The notes: generated from the letters alone by a model not told the origin. 21,607 nucleotides of DNA from Cytophagales bacterium (GCA_014379925.1 JACMKY010000245.1:1-21607); one strand, 5' to 3'. Positions 14,502 through 21,370 are shown, numbered from the stretch's first letter. Translations and numbers: made by a program.

Positions 14502-14519
14502 TTCGATAGAACTATTAAA
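14502..14519. promoter_or_regulatory. Possible operator of the CarH-like regulator
   Basis: The dyad TTnnATAGnnCTATnnAA is centred about 60 bp before the ATG of the MerR-family gene, in an AT-rich stretch (about 14500-14550) between that gene and the carotenoid gene. On the minus strand TAGTTCTA overlaps it and resembles a TAnnTTTG box only partly. MerR proteins bind dyads of this size within promoters, so autoregulation is plausible. Confidence 0.4.
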
Positions 14520-14538
14520 AGAATATAATGTTTTGAGT

Positions 14539-15234
14539 TTATTTCAAAAAGCCAGCTAGTTGGTTTAGCACAAAAAATAACAGTTGAGCCGTGTACAGAA
14601 ACGGAGCGAGTCGGTTGGTTTTGCGGAAGGGGAGGGCGTGAAAGCCAGCCAGCAGCACCCAAGCCACCACAAACCATGCCAGGTAGTTCTGCAGTGGAAT
14701 CCGATTGTTCTGCCAGTGCCAGAAATCGAGCGGACTGGCTACCGGTTCAATGAAAAAATCCAGGACGACCATCAAAAAGGCCCCCGCCGTTGCCCGTGCC
14801 CACCGGGTGGCCGGTAGGGTTGCGCTCATCACGCCGGTGCAGTACACCAGGGCAAGCCAGTTGAGGCCGATCAGCGGCGGAACCGATAGCAGGTGCGGAC
14901 CCAGGGCTTTTCCGTATCGGTAGTGTCCGAAGATCAACCCGCTGCTTACGCCAGCCACTTCTACCCCGTAGCCGACCAAAAAAGCCAGCGCGCAAAAAGA
15001 AAGGAAAGGGCGGTTCCAGTGGGAATGAAAAAGCAACAAGAGTCCGGCCGAAATCACCAGGTTGAAGGGAACCAGCAGTTGGAAATAGGCCTTTGAAACG
15101 GGCAATTGCAAACCCACCAAGCCAGCCAGGTGCATGGCCGCCAGCAGTGCTACGGCAGGCCGAAGGTAACCGCGGGCAGGGCAGGGCTCAGTAGTGAAAA
15201 CCGGGGACGGCGAATTCTTGAGCGAACGGTTCAT
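14539..15234 (-). CDS. cruF: Carotenoid biosynthesis protein, CruF type (DUF422)
   Basis: This 231-residue integral membrane protein has about seven hydrophobic segments and matches the DUF422/CruF family. The hallmark is EVAGVSSGLIFGHYRYG followed by LLSVPPLIGLNWLALVY, then DFFIEPVASPLDFWHW. CruF proteins hydrate the psi end of gamma-carotene or lycopene (1',2'-hydratase), a step toward myxol- or saproxanthin-like pigments common in pink or orange Cytophagales. An ATG at 15234 and a TTG just before it are possible starts; I use the ATG. The light-type MerR/B12 regulator lies 87 bp downstream on the same strand, possibly in one unit. The DUF4286 gene diverges from it 90 bp upstream. The family is clear; the exact reaction in this organism is inferred. 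Confidence 0.85.
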   Translation of the reverse strand: MNRSLKNSPSPVFTTEPCPARGYLRPAVALLAAMHLAGLVGLQLPVSKAYFQLLVPFNLVISAGLLLLFHSHWNRPFLSFCALAFLVGYGVEVAGVSSGLIFGHYRYGKALGPHLLSVPPLIGLNWLALVYCTGVMSATLPATRWARATAGAFLMVVLDFFIEPVASPLDFWHWQNNRIPLQNYLAWFVVAWVLLAGFHALPFRKTNRLAPFLYTAQLLFFVLNQLAGFLK

Positions 15235-15324
15235 CAACGGAATCGGGTTGTCGCCGGATAAGCACCCGTTGGAAGGGATTTTTTCAAGGGTGCCCCAAAC
15301 CCGCGCACCAAAACCCCAGGAAGA

Positions 15325-15630
15325 ATGATTTTATACAACGTTACCATCAGCATTGAAAATGCCTGCCACGATGAATGGCTGGAATGGATGAGAAACCGGC
15401 ACGTACCGGATCTTATGGCCACTGGTTTTTTTGTGAAGAACACCATTCTGCGGCTCCTCACCGAAGAAGAAAACGGCAACACCACCTACGCTTTCCAGTA
15501 CTACCTTCGAAATCTGACCGACCTAGAAGATTACCAGAACACGTACGGAACCATTCTCCGGGCCGAACACCAGCAACGCTACCGGAACCGGTACGTATCT
15601 TTCCGCACCGTGTTGGAGGTTGTCGAATGA
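15325..15630 (+). CDS. DUF4286 family protein
   Basis: This 101-residue soluble protein matches the Bacteroidota family DUF4286. It opens with ILYNVTISIENACHDEWLEWMRNRHVPDLMATGFF and continues with a ferredoxin-like beta-alpha pattern. The second half has TYAFQYYLRNLTDLEDYQ and ends in FRTVLEVVE. No catalytic residues are known to me and the function is unknown. The ATG at 15325 gives the family's usual N-terminus. It diverges from the CruF gene and converges on the acetyltransferase gene, so it is probably transcribed alone. Confidence 0.88.
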   Translation: MILYNVTISIENACHDEWLEWMRNRHVPDLMATGFFVKNTILRLLTEEENGNTTYAFQYYLRNLTDLEDYQNTYGTILRAEHQQRYRNRYVSFRTVLEVVE

Positions 15631-15645
15631 TGCGACAGAACGCGT

Positions 15646-15664
15646 CCGGCGGCAAGAACGCCGG
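15646..15664. terminator. Possible stem-loop between convergent genes
   Basis: CCGGCG (15646-15651) and CGCCGG (15659-15664) form a 6-bp stem with a 7-base loop in the 59-bp gap between the convergent DUF4286 and acetyltransferase genes. No T-run follows, so a role in termination is uncertain. Confidence 0.35.
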
Positions 15665-15689
15665 TCTTCGCGCCAGCGGTTCCTGCCGG

Positions 15690-16175
15690 TTAAAGCGGCA
15701 CTGTTAGCGCACAGTTGAGCCATCCGCCGTCGAAGGTTGCTCCGTACTTCCGGTAGAAATCGATGGCGGGCTCGTTCCAATCCAGCACTTGCCAAACGAC
15801 TCCGCTTGAGCGGGTGGCCCTTGCTTCTTCGACAACGGCCTCGAACAACAACCCACCAATGCCCTGGCCCCGGTGGGTTTGGGTAACGATCAGGTCCTCC
15901 AGGTACAGTCGGCGGCCCTTCCAGGTGGAATAACGGAAGTAGAAGAGCGCCAGGCCCACTACCGCACCGTTGGCTTCGGCCACGAAGAAATCAAAGATTG
16001 GTTTTTCACCGAAGCCATCCTCCAGCATCCGCTCCACGGTGTTGTCCACCTCGTGGGGCGCTTTCTCGAACAGCGCCAGTTCCTGGATCAAGGCGAAAAC
16101 CGGAGGAATGTCTTCCCGCGTTCCCTTGCGAATGCCGGAAGACTGGATGGCCGCGGCGTGGTTGGTGGTAGTCAT
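15690..16175 (-). CDS. GNAT N-acetyltransferase, SSAT/thialysine acetyltransferase-like
   Basis: This 161-residue acetyltransferase has the acetyl-CoA loop RGQGIG (102-107) and, upstream, the SSAT-type segment YFRYSTWKGRRLYLEDLIV (79-97). WNEPAIDFYRKYGA supplies Y141, the position of the catalytic tyrosine in spermidine/spermine acetyltransferases. LFEKAPHEV (35-43) is also characteristic. It probably acetylates a diamine, polyamine or thialysine-like lysine analogue. The frame is open to 16310, but that stretch overlaps the rluA gene 3' end, and the ATG at 16175 gives the family N-terminus. The gap to the upstream RluD-type gene is 56 bp on the same strand, so cotranscription is possible. 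Confidence 0.88.
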   Translation of the reverse strand: MTTTNHAAAIQSSGIRKGTREDIPPVFALIQELALFEKAPHEVDNTVERMLEDGFGEKPIFDFFVAEANGAVVGLALFYFRYSTWKGRRLYLEDLIVTQTHRGQGIGGLLFEAVVEEARATRSSGVVWQVLDWNEPAIDFYRKYGATFDGGWLNCALTVPL

Positions 16176-16231
16176 AAAATGGAGACCGGTCCGTATTTGG
16201 GGCCAGCGTACGTGCGTAATCTGCAATCCGG

Positions 16232-17308
16232 TTACCCCTCCGCTTCGATCCCACCGTCCCGCGATGCCACGTTGGACAGCTGCCACTCGTAGTTCACGTA
16301 CCGTTCCCACTTTTCCAGCACGCTGCGGAAGTCGTCGGGCAACTCGGACTCGAAGTGCAGGAATTGTCGGGTCCGGGGGTGTACGAACCCCAACGATTTG
16401 GCGTGCAAGGCCTGGCGGGGCATCAGCTTGAAGCAGTTTTCAACGAAAGCGCGGTACCGGGAGAAACTGGTTCCTTTCAGGATCTTGTCGCCGCCGTAGG
16501 TGGCATCGTTGAAGATCGGGTGTCCCAGGTATTTCATGTGCGCCCGAATCTGGTGGGTACGCCCGGTTTCAAGGACGCACTGCAACAGCGATACGTAACG
16601 GAGGGGTTTTAGTACCTGGTAGTGCGTGATGGCGGTGCGGCCAAAATCCCCTTCCGGAAAAACGGCAGTCACCCGCCGGTCTTTCAGGCTGCGACCCAGG
16701 TTGGCATTGATGGTTCCCCGGGGCTGTTTCGGTTCGTCCCACACCAGCGCGTAGTACGTCCGTTCGATCGAATGTTCATAAAACTGTTTGGCCAGGTGCG
16801 CCATGGCCAGTTCGGTTTTGGCAATCACCAATAAACCCGACGTGTCCTTGTCAATGCGGTGCACCAGGCCGGGGCGTCCTTCCCCGTTCTGCGAAGTGGG
16901 CAGGTGCTGGAAGTGGTAGGCCAGGGCGTTGACCAACGTTCCCCGCCAGTTGTTGTAGGCCGGGTGCACCACCATCCCCGCGGGTTTGTTGACCACCAAC
17001 AGATCCGCGTCTTCAAACTGGATGTTAAGGGCAATGTTCTCCGGCACCACCTCCGTGTCGCGGGGAGGGGTGGGCAGCGACAGGGTAATTACATCCAGTG
17101 GTTTGACCTTATAACTGGCTTTCACGGGCTGGTTGTTCACCTTGACGGCTTCGGCCTCGATGGCCGATTGAATCCGGGTGCGGGTGGAGTTGGCAATCCG
17201 ATCCGACAGAAATTTGTCGATTCGGACCAGGGATTGGCCTTTGTCCACCTCAACCCGGTGGTGTTCGTAGAGTTCGCCTTCCTCCAGCCACTCGTTTTCC
17301 TCGCCCAT
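16232..17308 (-). CDS. RluA/RluD-family 23S rRNA pseudouridine synthase
   Basis: This 358-residue protein converts uridines to pseudouridine in RNA and is closest by layout to RluD (helix 69 of 23S rRNA). An S4 RNA-binding domain (about 27-85, RIDKFLSDRI...TRIQSAIEAEAVKVN) precedes the catalytic domain. The catalytic aspartate is D153 in HRIDKDTSG. Other family motifs are VVNKPAGMVVHP (105-116), GRTHQIRAHM and RQALHAKSLGF. The length is normal. The ATG at 17308 is 8 bp from a perfect TAnnTTTG box, which implies a nearly leaderless mRNA. The C-terminus (ASRDGGIEAEG) is short and polar. Confidence 0.93.
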   Translation of the reverse strand: MGEENEWLEEGELYEHHRVEVDKGQSLVRIDKFLSDRIANSTRTRIQSAIEAEAVKVNNQPVKASYKVKPLDVITLSLPTPPRDTEVVPENIALNIQFEDADLLVVNKPAGMVVHPAYNNWRGTLVNALAYHFQHLPTSQNGEGRPGLVHRIDKDTSGLLVIAKTELAMAHLAKQFYEHSIERTYYALVWDEPKQPRGTINANLGRSLKDRRVTAVFPEGDFGRTAITHYQVLKPLRYVSLLQCVLETGRTHQIRAHMKYLGHPIFNDATYGGDKILKGTSFSRYRAFVENCFKLMPRQALHAKSLGFVHPRTRQFLHFESELPDDFRSVLEKWERYVNYEWQLSNVASRDGGIEAEG

Positions 17309-17315
17309 AAGTTCG

Positions 17316-17323
17316 CAAAGTTA
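17316..17323 (-). promoter_or_regulatory. -7 box of the rluA-family gene
   Basis: On the minus strand TAACTTTG is an exact match to the Bacteroidota -7 consensus TAnnTTTG. No convincing -33 TTTG is found at the usual distance. Transcription would start about 2-5 bases before the ATG at 17308. Confidence 0.5.
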
Positions 17324-17359
17324 AATAAATAAGTAGTGAGTGTTAAGAAACCAGTATGA

Positions 17360-17381
17360 GATAAGAAATCGATTCCTTATC
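17360..17381. promoter_or_regulatory. Palindrome in the divergent rluA / ACC-deaminase region
   Basis: A 22-bp dyad with one mismatched pair is centred on ATCGAT, with arms GATAAG and CTTATC. It overlaps TATCTTTA (17378-17385), a seven-of-eight match to TAnnTTTG on the plus strand. It could be an operator over the promoter of the downstream plus-strand gene. No bound protein is known. Confidence 0.4.
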
Positions 17382-17418
17382 TTTAACCTCATCCATTGCA
17401 CGCTAGCCATCAAAGGAC

Positions 17419-18342
17419 TTGCAGACTAAGGTAAGCCATTCACCCGTCCAATTGTTGGAAGAACCCGTACTGGCTCCGTTCGGGGTGACCGTTTACCTCA
17501 AAAGGGACGATCTGCTGCATCCTGAGGTTTCGGGTAATAAATGGCGGAAGCTCAAACACAACCTGACCGAGGCGGCGGCCCAGGGCAAAGATACGATTTT
17601 AACGTTTGGCGGGGCTTACTCCAACCACATTCACGCCACTGCCGCGGCCGGTCGGCTGTTCGGCTTCAAGACCGTCGGCATCATCCGGGGCGAAGAAACC
17701 CTGCCCCCGAATTCCACCCTGGAATTCGCCCGGGATTGCGGCATGCGGTTGCTCTACGTAGACCGGGCCACGTACGCCAACAAGTACCAGTGGGAGTTCC
17801 TGGAAAGCCTCTCCGACCATTTCGGCGATTTTTACCTCCTACCCGAAGGCGGTACCAATGCCTTGGCGGTGAAAGGCTGCGCGGAAATTGTGCCCGAAAT
17901 CGACGTCGACTTCCAGTGCATTTGCTGCTGTTGCGGCACGGGCGGCACCCTGGCCGGTTTGGTGGCGTCGCTGGCCCCTCACCAGCGGGCGTTGGGTTTT
18001 TCGGTTCTCAAAGGGGGGGATTTCCTGGCGGGCGAAGTCAAGCAGGTGCTCAAAGCCTACCGCAACGCCTTTGAAGGAATGCCCTTTGTCTCCTCCAGCT
18101 TCCAAATCATCAAAGACTACCATTTCGGAGGATACGCCAAGACTTCACCGGAACTGTACCAGTTCATCCGCACCTTCGAACAGCGCCACGGAATCCTGTT
18201 GGATCAGGTTTACACCGGAAAGATGCTGGCCGGTCTCTACGACATGATTCAGAAAGGCCACTTCAAGGCCGGGCAAACCATCGTTGTGGTTCACACCGGC
18301 GGCGCGCAGGGCCGGAACCGGGAATGGGAGGAAGGAACTTGA
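17419..18342 (+). CDS. ACC deaminase / D-cysteine desulfhydrase family PLP enzyme
   Basis: This 307-residue enzyme is of PLP fold type II. The lysine that binds PLP is K41 in SGNKWRKLK. The substrate-carboxylate loop is GGAYSNH (64-70) and the phosphate loop is GTGGT (173-177). Relatives split D-cysteine to pyruvate, H2S and ammonia, or deaminate 1-aminocyclopropane-1-carboxylate; sequence does not decide between them. An in-frame stop lies at 17404 and no ATG follows before the family N-terminus, so TTG at 17419 is the likely start. Just before the phosphate loop are cysteines at 167 and 169-172, four of them in a row, which is unusual. It diverges from the rluA-family gene. The AT-rich region begins downstream of it. 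Confidence 0.88.
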   Translation: MQTKVSHSPVQLLEEPVLAPFGVTVYLKRDDLLHPEVSGNKWRKLKHNLTEAAAQGKDTILTFGGAYSNHIHATAAAGRLFGFKTVGIIRGEETLPPNSTLEFARDCGMRLLYVDRATYANKYQWEFLESLSDHFGDFYLLPEGGTNALAVKGCAEIVPEIDVDFQCICCCCGTGGTLAGLVASLAPHQRALGFSVLKGGDFLAGEVKQVLKAYRNAFEGMPFVSSSFQIIKDYHFGGYAKTSPELYQFIRTFEQRHGILLDQVYTGKMLAGLYDMIQKGHFKAGQTIVVVHTGGAQGRNREWEEGT

Positions 18343-18429
18343 TCAGTCAACAAGAACCAGGGAACAACCACCGGTTGGGTGCGCGGTTGAACAAGGTTTT
18401 CAACCAGGCGCTTCACTAGTTTGCGAAGC

Positions 18430-18458
18430 AAAAAACCCCGCCTTTTGGGTAGCGGCGG
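18430..18458 (-). terminator. Rho-independent terminator of the SUMF1-like gene
   Basis: On the minus strand CCGCC (18458-18454) pairs with GGCGG (18442-18438) over an 11-base loop. GG and six T follow (18435-18430). It starts 18 bp after the stop codon of the gene at 18477. The gap 18343-18476 holds nothing else I can identify. Confidence 0.6.
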
Positions 18459-18476
18459 TTGGCTGTTATTCTTTGT

Positions 18477-19184
18477 CTATTTTGCCTTGATGTTTCTCGC
18501 AATTCTAAATCCAAGGTCATCAATTTTATACGAAGTAGGATGACTGCGTCTACGATTAGTCGCCATACAACCTCTTTCTTCATCACCCCAACCACCACCT
18601 CTAATGATGCGATACGAACCATAAACATTCTCATCATATATGTCCGAACACCACTCCCATACATTGCCTAACATATCGTAAAGTCCCCACCGATTTGGCT
18701 CCTTCATTCCAATAGTATGTGTCATTTTTTCGGAGTTTCTTTTATACCAGGCAATTGCATCAATCTCCCCGTATCTAATTGCTGTTGTTCCTGCCTTACA
18801 GGCATATTCCCACTCAGCTTCTGTGGGGAGTCGGTATCCTTCTGCTTTTGAATCGAATGCTATTTCTTCGCTTTCATTACTTAAAGCATAACACGGTTTT
18901 AATTCTGCTTTTTTAGAAAGTGAATTACAAAAACTTATTGCGTCTTTCCACGATACTGTTTCAACAGGATTTCTACCTCCTTTAAAAGTGCTGGGAGATT
19001 CTTTGGTGATTTCAAAATACAAATCTTGGGTCACAGGAAACTTAGAAAGTAAGAAAGGTTCAATCTTAGCTTTCCATTTCCGTTTTATTCTATCATCTCT
19101 CAATTCAATTTCTCCGTTTGGTATTTCTACCATTTGGTCATTTACTGTTGAAACATCAAATACGCTAATAATGGGTTGATTCAT
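18477..19184 (-). CDS. SUMF1/FGE-fold protein, foreign and lacking one catalytic cysteine
   Basis: This 235-residue protein has the formylglycine-generating-enzyme (SUMF1/EgtB/PvdO) fold. Visible parts are PFLLSKFPVTQDLYFE, NPVETVSWKDAISFCNSLS, GYRLPTEAEWEYACKAG, WGLYDMLGNVWEWCSD and IRGGGWGDEERGC...LGFRIARN. True FGE has two cysteines five residues apart after the GGS motif. Here the first is Asp and only the second Cys remains, so FGE activity is unlikely. A structural or ligand-binding role, or another iron-enzyme role, is open. Base content is far lower in GC than its neighbours (counted: 42% in 18661-18720 and 30% in 18901-18960, against 70% in 20521-20580), a sign of transfer. The start is the ATG at 19184, although the frame is open to 19271. 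Confidence 0.88.
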   Translation of the reverse strand: MNQPIISVFDVSTVNDQMVEIPNGEIELRDDRIKRKWKAKIEPFLLSKFPVTQDLYFEITKESPSTFKGGRNPVETVSWKDAISFCNSLSKKAELKPCYALSNESEEIAFDSKAEGYRLPTEAEWEYACKAGTTAIRYGEIDAIAWYKRNSEKMTHTIGMKEPNRWGLYDMLGNVWEWCSDIYDENVYGSYRIIRGGGWGDEERGCMATNRRRSHPTSYKIDDLGFRIARNIKAK

Positions 19185-19344
19185 TGTTGGTCTTTTTAAA
19201 ATAACCGCCAATGGAACAACCATACCCGCATACTGTGTGCGCAGGATGGAGCCGGACGCGGCCGGACCCAATTGCCGGCTTATGGGATGCGCTGTGCTGG
19301 CTTTATGCCTTTAGCCGCCTGTTCGGTTACAATGGGGAGACTAA

Positions 19345-19713
19345 GCCGACAACGGTATCGGGGCTTTTGCTGAGCAGCCAAGGGATATTCACGGCACCCG
19401 GGCCGATACCCAAACCAAGCTGACTAACTTAACCCAATGCACGACCGGCCTGGTGCAGGCGAAGGTACGAACCGAGAAGCGGATCCGTGACATCAAGGAT
19501 GCCCGCGCGCGCTGGAAGACTATATAGCGCAACGGAAGAAGCGCAATGCCCGCGTGGAAAGCCATTGAGCAGCTCAAGAAAGACACCCTGGATCGGTTAA
19601 ACAGCCTGGATGAGGAATTTGCAACGCAAAATCAATCGGCCCGTCTTTTCGCGCAAACGATCAATCTCGGAATGCATCACTACGTTGTCGGTCGTGACGT
19701 CACCCAGCAATAA
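19345..19713 (+). pseudogene. Frameshifted coiled-coil gene remnant of unknown family
   Basis: A charged helical protein can be read across three overlapping frame pieces: 19345-19527 (TKLTNLTQ, then RTEKRIRDIKDARAR), 19512-19568 (LEDYIAQRKKRNARVE) and 19561-19713 (AIEQLKKDTLDRLNSLDEEFATQ). The first and third pieces are in the same frame, so two compensating one-base changes near the GCGCGC tract (about 19505-19512) and the AAA at 19558-19560 would restore one reading. This is either decay or two sequence errors. I do not recognise the family; a mobile-element origin is possible. No start codon is assigned. The flanking 19185-19344 and 19714-19886 show no gene I can support. Confidence 0.5.
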
Positions 19714-19886
19714 TTTCTTACCCACCGTTTGGATTTGGTGTCTGCCACTACCGACTTCCGGCTGGCATTTTTCTGGTCGTGCCAACGCTGAGCACGCCGG
19801 CAAGCACTTCCAGGGCTTCTTTTGGCCAACCCAATGGCCAGCGTTTTTTTCATCCGGCAGGAGCGCCAATCAACGACCAGCCAAAC

Positions 19887-20945
19887 TCACTGCGGGGTCA
19901 ATGCATTCGCCCGATCAGTTTTCTCCTTCAGGATTGCCCGCCATTTGGTCACTACTTGCGTGATCTGCTCATTTTCGATCAGGAATCCGTCGTGCCCGTA
20001 GAGGGAGTTGATCTGCTCGTAGTGCGCGTGGGGGATGTGTTTTGCCAGAAAACGCTGCTCCTCCACCGGAAAAAGAAGGTCCGTGCCGATGCCCAGCGCC
20101 AGTGTCCGGGAACGGACCTGCTGCAAGGCGTACGGAATGCCCTTCCGACCGCGGCCCACGTGGTGCGAATCCATCGCTTTGGACAGGGCCCAGTAAGCGA
20201 ACGCATTGAATCGTTTCACCAGTTTGTCGCCCTGGTATTGCTGATAACCCGCGGCCCGGTAGGCGTCCGTTTTTTGGTCGTCCGGTTCGGTTTGCATCGT
20301 CACGTACGTGTCGTAGTTGCGGTAGGAAAGGAGCGCCGTGGCCCGGGCCGCCTTCAGGCCCGCGCTGCCCGCGTCGGGCCGGTTTTCCCGCCAGGTAGGA
20401 TCGGCTTCAATGGCCAGCCGCTGGGATTCGTTGAAGGCGATTCCCCAGGCCGAATGGCGGGCGTTGGTCGCGATCAAGACCAGGTGTTCGATCAGGTCCG
20501 GTTGCCGGATTGCCCATTCCAGCGCCTGCTGCCCGCCCAGGGAGCCGCCGATGCAGGTATGGATGCGCCGAATGCCCAACGCGTTGCGCAAAAGGTCCAG
20601 GGCTCCGACCAAGTCGCGGATGGTCAGCAAGGGAAAATCGTGGTAGTACGGGGTGCCGCTTTCGGGATTGACGGAAAGGGCGTGCGTAGACCCGTAACAG
20701 GATCCCAGCACGTTGGCGCACACAATGAACTGCTCCGTCGGATCGAACAACTTGCCCTTTCCCACGATTCCTTCCCACCATTCGGCGGCGTTGGCGTTGG
20801 CCGTGAGGGCGTGGCAGATCCACACCACGTTGCTCCGTTCGGAATCGAGGGTTCCGTACGTGGCGTACGCCAACTGGAAGCCAGCCAGGTAACCCCCCGA
20901 CTCCAACGGGTAAGCGTGCGGATGGTGGAATAATTGATTTTCCAA
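19887..20945 (-). CDS. metX: Homoserine O-acetyltransferase
   Basis: This 352-residue alpha/beta-hydrolase-fold enzyme transfers an acetyl group from acetyl-CoA to homoserine in methionine synthesis. The triad is S135 (GGSLGG), D289 (GIGTDLLFP) and H318 (YGHDGFL). Family landmarks are LESGGYLAGFQLAYATYGTL near the start, VVWICHALTANANAAEWW (40-57) and NVLGSCYGSTHALSVNP (78-94). No ATG exists in frame between the stop at 21003-21005 and the family N-terminus, so the TTG at 20943-20945 is the likely start. The O-acetylhomoserine sulfhydrylase gene that normally supplies the next step is truncated directly upstream. A terminator-like hairpin ends 13 bp before the start, so expression is hard to explain from the sequence. 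Confidence 0.93.
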   Translation of the reverse strand: MENQLFHHPHAYPLESGGYLAGFQLAYATYGTLDSERSNVVWICHALTANANAAEWWEGIVGKGKLFDPTEQFIVCANVLGSCYGSTHALSVNPESGTPYYHDFPLLTIRDLVGALDLLRNALGIRRIHTCIGGSLGGQQALEWAIRQPDLIEHLVLIATNARHSAWGIAFNESQRLAIEADPTWRENRPDAGSAGLKAARATALLSYRNYDTYVTMQTEPDDQKTDAYRAAGYQQYQGDKLVKRFNAFAYWALSKAMDSHHVGRGRKGIPYALQQVRSRTLALGIGTDLLFPVEEQRFLAKHIPHAHYEQINSLYGHDGFLIENEQITQVVTKWRAILKEKTDRANALTPQ

Positions 20946-20958
20946 GGCAAGTCGTCTT

Positions 20959-20991
20959 AAAAACTTTCCAAGTCTTGGAGACTTGGAAAGT
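20959..20991 (-). terminator. Terminator- or attenuator-like hairpin before metX
   Basis: A perfect 12-bp stem, ACTTTCCAAGTC (20963-20974) with GACTTGGAAAGT (20980-20991), has a 5-base loop. On the minus strand it is followed by a T-run (20963-20959). It lies between the metY remnant (stop at 21007) and the metX start (20945). Its CTTTCCAA/TTGGAAAG core also occurs in the flanks of the twin-hairpin element at 5521-5628, so it could be a dispersed repeat instead. Confidence 0.7.
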
Positions 20992-21006
20992 CCAATCCCC
21001 GTCTAA

Positions 21007-21363
21007 TTACACTTCCACGGTTTCCCCCGCGCGGACTTTCTCGAAGGCTTGCACGAAATCGGCTTTAATGTCGTCGAGGTGTTCGATGCCCACCGACACG
21101 CGCAGCATAGTGGGACGCACGCCCGCGCTCAGCTGTCCTTCGTCGCTCAGCTGCTGGTGCGTGGTAGAAGCCGGGTGGATAATCAACGTCTTGGCGTCGC
21201 CCACGTTGGCCACGTGGCTCACCATTTGGAGGCTGTTTACAAATTTTTCCGCGTTGTCCTTGCCACCCCGGATGTTGAACGACAAGATGCCCCCGAAGCC
21301 GCGCCGGAGGTATTTCTTCGCCAAGGTGTGGTAGGCGCTGCTGGCCACTCCCGGGTTGCAGTT
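21007..21363 (-). pseudogene. metY: O-acetylhomoserine sulfhydrylase, C-terminal fragment only
   Basis: The frame encodes about 119 residues that match the last quarter of MetY: NPGVASSAYHTLAKKYLRRG, GGILSFNIRGG, VSHVANVGDAKTLIIHPASTTHQQLS and VRPTMLRVSVGIEHLDDIKADF. MetY is normally about 430 residues. The PLP-binding lysine and the whole N-terminal and central part are missing. The recognisable similarity ends at about 21363, seven bases from the gatB stop codon, and no ATG is present (GTG at 21348 is the only local candidate). The product would not be a working enzyme. Either a deletion or other rearrangement joined gatB to the 3' end of metY, or the window contains an assembly error. Confidence 0.85.
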
Positions 21364-21370
21364 GCCAGGG

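Noticed and set aside
18477..19184. True formylglycine-generating enzyme
   Set aside because: The first of the two required cysteines is Asp, and no sulfatase gene is seen in the window.
19597..19869. Transposase gene on the minus strand in the degraded region
   Set aside because: The 90-codon frame shows no DDE, HUH or helix-turn-helix features, and no terminal inverted repeats with target duplication are visible around it.
19779..20933. 384-codon open frame on the plus strand
   Set aside because: It is antisense to metX, which has a full catalytic triad; the frame has no family features.
20992..21006. SAM riboswitch before metX
   Set aside because: Only a short gap and one symmetric hairpin lie between the metY remnant and metX; there is no room or pairing for a known SAM aptamer.
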